From NCBI RefSeq assembly GCF_003857035.1, contig NZ_QGSY01000202.1, positions 1-43,400 of the forward strand: a DNA stretch of 43,400 nt, in the 5' to 3' direction. Each line of letters begins with the position of its first letter. Position 1 is the stretch's first letter. The translations under genes and the position numbers were made by a program. This document shows, piece after piece, positions 41,198 through 43,400 of the stretch. Origin of the DNA: Micromonospora arida (GTDB taxonomy: Bacteria > Actinomycetota > Actinomycetes > Mycobacteriales > Micromonosporaceae). Below the pieces are notes generated by a model. That model was given only the letters and a program-made list of their open reading frames with translations, did not search any database and was not told the origin of the DNA.

Positions 41198-41311
41198 TAG
41201 AACATGTGTACGACGGTTGCAGACCGCCGGCCGCCTCCGGACGGTACCCGTCGTTCGCGCTCAGTTGCCCACTGCCGAATGGTCCGTTCCCCGCACTGCC
41301 CGTTCGTCTTA

Positions 41312-41340
41312 TTTTGAAGATCGAGTCGGATGCCTATGGT
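41312..41340 (+). promoter_or_regulatory. Candidate promoter of the FG-GAP gene
   Basis: TTTTGA at 41312-41317 and TATGGT at 41335-41340 are 17 bases apart, in a locally AT-rich patch 30 bases before the ATG. Confidence 0.45.
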
Positions 41341-41369
41341 GTCCAGGCGCCCATCGAAACGGGGTATCT

Positions 41370-43028
41370 ATGCAGCGAAGCGCAACTTTTCTGGTTCTCC
41401 CAACTGTTCTGGCCAGCCTGGCAATCAGTGCCCCCGCAAAGGCTGCGGAAGGCGTCCGGACCATCACCCGGGACGGCGTCGTTCTCCAGCACCACCAGGT
41501 GTCCTGGCTGAAGGCGACGCCCCGGTTGCGGGGCACGGGTGTCGGTCAATCCGACTTCGACGGCGACGGCACCGACGACATCGCGGCCTCTGGCGACCCG
41601 TTCAATTACAACTTGCCGCTGGTCCCGGCCGGTGTGGTCACCGTGCGGTATTCATCCGCCGCAAAGGTCGACTACCTCATGGGTGCGTTACCGGAGGGCG
41701 GTGGTTCCGTCGCGTTCGGCACGACTCTCGTGGCGGGGGACTTCAACGGCGACCGTTACGACGACCTGGCGATCGGCAACGCTGACGAGCCGGACGCCCG
41801 GACCAAGACCCACGCCGGCGGGGTCTGGGTCATTCCGGGAAGCAGCAGCGGCCTGGTGGTCAACTCGGCAATCCATTTCAACCAGGACTCGCCGGGTGTT
41901 CCGGACAGCCCGGAGACCTTCGACCAGTTCGGGGGTGCCCTCGCGGCCGGTGACATCAACGGGGATGGCCGCGACGACCTCGCCATCGGTGCCTGGGGCG
42001 AGTCGATCGGGACCAAGGCGGCCGCCGGGGCGGTCACCGTCCTCTTCGGTGCGTCGGGCGGCCTCACGGCCACCGGGGCTCAGCACCTTCAGCAGGACCA
42101 GGCCGCAGTGCCCGGATCGGCTGAGAGCAACGACCAGTTCGGCTTCACGCTCGCGATCGGAAAGGTCGACAACAACCGGTACCAGGATCTGGTCATCGGC
42201 GCTCCGCGGGAAAACGACGGCGCGAGCTGGGACGGCACCGGCATGGTCACCCTGATGTGGGGCTCGGCGAGTGGTGTGTCGTCCACCGGTGCCACCTCGG
42301 TCACCGGTGCGGCGATCGAACCCAACGATGGGACCGGCACCGTCGCCTGGTACCTGGGTGACGCGCTCGCGGTCGGCGACCTGAACGGCGACGGGCTGGG
42401 CGAGGTGGTCGTCGGAGCCTCCGGCGCGCAGACCCCGCACATCAACGGCGGCCTCATCGCGGCCTTCGCCGGCCGCTCCGGCGGCCTGTCCAGCAGTGCC
42501 GTGCAGATCATCACCCAGCGTACGGCCGGTGTGCCGGACGACCCCGAGGACGACGACCGCTTCGGTGGCGTGCTGGCGGTCGGCGACGTGACCGGTGATG
42601 GCAAAGCGGACGTGCTGGTCGGTACCCCCGGCGAGGACGTCGGCTCGCGGGTCGACGCCGGCATGATCACCCTGCTCAAGGGGTCCGCCGGTGGGCTGAC
42701 GGGGGCCGGCGCGCAGGCGTTCGACCAGAACCACGGGGCCGTTCCGGATGCTTCCGAGAACGGCGACAGGTTCGGCTCCTCCGTCGCCCTGCTGAACCTC
42801 AGCCGCGCGAGCGGGCTCGACGCCGTCGTGGCGTCAATCGGCGAAGAGGTGAAGGGTGACCTCGCCGGATATCCGTCCGGGGTCATGAATCCGTTCTACG
42901 CCTCCGCCGGCGGGCTGGCGCCGCAGAACAAGACGTGGAGCGGTCTGTCCGACCGGACCGAGTTCGTCTGGCCCCAGCGCTACGGTCTCCGGATCGCTGG
43001 GCCGCAGAGTGGTGGCACGGTCTTCTGA
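41370..43028 (+). CDS. Secreted FG-GAP (integrin-alpha-like) beta-propeller protein
   Basis: 552 residues from an ATG with GGGGT seven bases upstream. A signal peptide covers about 1-26 (ATFLVLPTVLASLAISAPAKA). Seven blades follow at about 70-residue spacing. Five carry the calcium-binding loop: DFDGDGTDD (62), DFNGDRYDD (124), DINGDGRDD (195), DLNGDGLGE (337) and DVTGDGKAD (406). Blades 4 (VDNNRYQD, 266) and 7 (near 475) have lost it. This is a complete seven-bladed propeller with no extra catalytic domain or anchor. Such proteins bind ligands or partners at the cell surface. It is divergent from the minus-strand group 40614-37438 and could work with it; that is inference. Confidence 0.88.
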   Translation: MQRSATFLVLPTVLASLAISAPAKAAEGVRTITRDGVVLQHHQVSWLKATPRLRGTGVGQSDFDGDGTDDIAASGDPFNYNLPLVPAGVVTVRYSSAAKVDYLMGALPEGGGSVAFGTTLVAGDFNGDRYDDLAIGNADEPDARTKTHAGGVWVIPGSSSGLVVNSAIHFNQDSPGVPDSPETFDQFGGALAAGDINGDGRDDLAIGAWGESIGTKAAAGAVTVLFGASGGLTATGAQHLQQDQAAVPGSAESNDQFGFTLAIGKVDNNRYQDLVIGAPRENDGASWDGTGMVTLMWGSASGVSSTGATSVTGAAIEPNDGTGTVAWYLGDALAVGDLNGDGLGEVVVGASGAQTPHINGGLIAAFAGRSGGLSSSAVQIITQRTAGVPDDPEDDDRFGGVLAVGDVTGDGKADVLVGTPGEDVGSRVDAGMITLLKGSAGGLTGAGAQAFDQNHGAVPDASENGDRFGSSVALLNLSRASGLDAVVASIGEEVKGDLAGYPSGVMNPFYASAGGLAPQNKTWSGLSDRTEFVWPQRYGLRIAGPQSGGTVF

Positions 43029-43040
43029 GTGGTGCTCAGC

Positions 43041-43077
43041 AACGCCCGGTCGGTCTGTCGTGGACCGGCCGGGCGTT
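43041..43077 (+). terminator. Intrinsic terminator after the FG-GAP gene
   Basis: AACGCCCGGTCGGTC pairs with GACCGGCCGGGCGTT (one mismatch) around a 6-base loop and ends in TTT. The next 207 bases (to 43284) hold no gene that I can support. Confidence 0.85.
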
Positions 43078-43284
43078 TGCGCGAGTACCGGCCGCGAGCG
43101 TGCCGTCAGGCGGGGTCGCTCGGAGTCGACCGTCGTCAGGCCCGCCGGCGACGGCGAAAGCTGCGGTCAGGCGGGCGTACTCCGCTGCCCGCCGGCCCCT
43201 ACCGGTGCGCGGTGCCCGCCCATCGAGCCTTCCCGGCGTCAAGCTCCAGATCTTGGACAGTTTCCGTCCGGTGGGCGGGCTCAA

Positions 43285-43400
43285 CCGGTGGTTGCAACAC
43301 CCCTTTTGGTGATCTTCGTTGGGGTGGTTATGGCGTCGAGGTTGAGTCCGTTGGAGCGGGAGCAGATTGGGTTGGGTCGGGCTGCGGGTGAGTCGTTGGG
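43285..43400 (+). mobile_element. Left end of an IS30-like insertion sequence (cut by window end)
   Basis: A transposase-like reading frame begins at 43330. The preceding bases CCGGTGGTTGCAACACCCC (from 43285) look like the terminal inverted repeat of actinobacterial IS30 elements. The exact left boundary and any target duplication cannot be fixed without the right end. Third codon positions turn T-rich here (TTG, AGT, GGT), unlike the host genes. Confidence 0.5.
43330..43400 (+). CDS. IS30-family transposase, N-terminal fragment
   Basis: Only the first 23 codons are inside the window: MASRLSPLEREQIGLGRAAG, then ESL. This matches the start of the N-terminal helix-turn-helix of IS30 transposases, which typically reads L-T/S-x-x-E-R-E-x-I-x-x-G followed by a G-x-S turn. 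A full protein would have about 330-420 residues with a DDE catalytic core. The codon use is clearly different from the neighbouring genes, which supports recent arrival. Confidence 0.6.
   Translation, partial: MASRLSPLEREQIGLGRAAGESL

Noticed and set aside
43036..43284. 82-residue minus-strand reading frame
   Set aside because: It crosses the FG-GAP gene's terminator hairpin, has no ribosome binding site and no motif.

Overview
The window looks like chromosomal DNA of a high-GC actinomycete, most probably Micromonospora or a close relative in Micromonosporaceae. The reasons are very high GC, frequent GTG starts, an actinobacterial 5S rRNA, an AftD-type arabinosyltransferase, and the DUF6230/DUF6114 gene pair. 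No database search was possible. Family names are recognition by eye, and starts were chosen from ribosome binding sites, signal peptides and family lengths.

Layout. 1-157: 5S rRNA and its terminator, the end of an rRNA operon. 158-579: about 420 bp without a gene, holding a 52-bp direct repeat and a nested inverted repeat. 580-3985: a small membrane protein, a 17-bp minisatellite, a VanW-family protein and NudC. 3982-18276: a cell-envelope glycan cluster with a flippase, AftD, two multispanning GT-C-like proteins, a DUF2613-like peptide, a GT4 glycosyltransferase, an acyltransferase, a DUF3068 protein and a methyltransferase. From memory, the same gene types lie together in mycobacteria (Rv0224c-Rv0228 and Rv0236c/Rv0236A). 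18277-20956: DUF6230 gene plus a DUF6114 gene whose C-terminal domain appears related to DUF6230. 21028-28708: housekeeping genes, including a DUF885 peptidase, an EamA exporter, a PHP protein coupled to an M23 lipoprotein, tadA with its associated gene, deoD and tRNA-Ser(CGA).

28713-37112 is more accessory. It starts with a decayed SDR/TetR pair, both genes damaged by deletion but with operator-like palindromes intact. Next come a GntR-TetR double-HTH regulator divergent from a secreted carboxylesterase, and a two-component system divergent from a secreted serine hydrolase and a secreted S33 peptidase.

37127-43028 is the least understood part. An 827-residue secreted protein is built of seven cysteine-bearing repeats (28 cysteines, exactly four per repeat). 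It is flanked by a full gene and a frameshifted fragment of the same small secreted protein, about 96% identical at DNA level. Beyond lie an unknown cytoplasmic protein and a secreted seven-bladed FG-GAP propeller. The window ends in the start of an IS30-like insertion sequence.

The best candidates for undescribed biology are the seven-repeat secreted protein with its duplicated neighbour, and the DUF6230/DUF6114 pair read as a two-component envelope system sharing one domain. No CRISPR array, prophage or secondary-metabolite cluster was seen.
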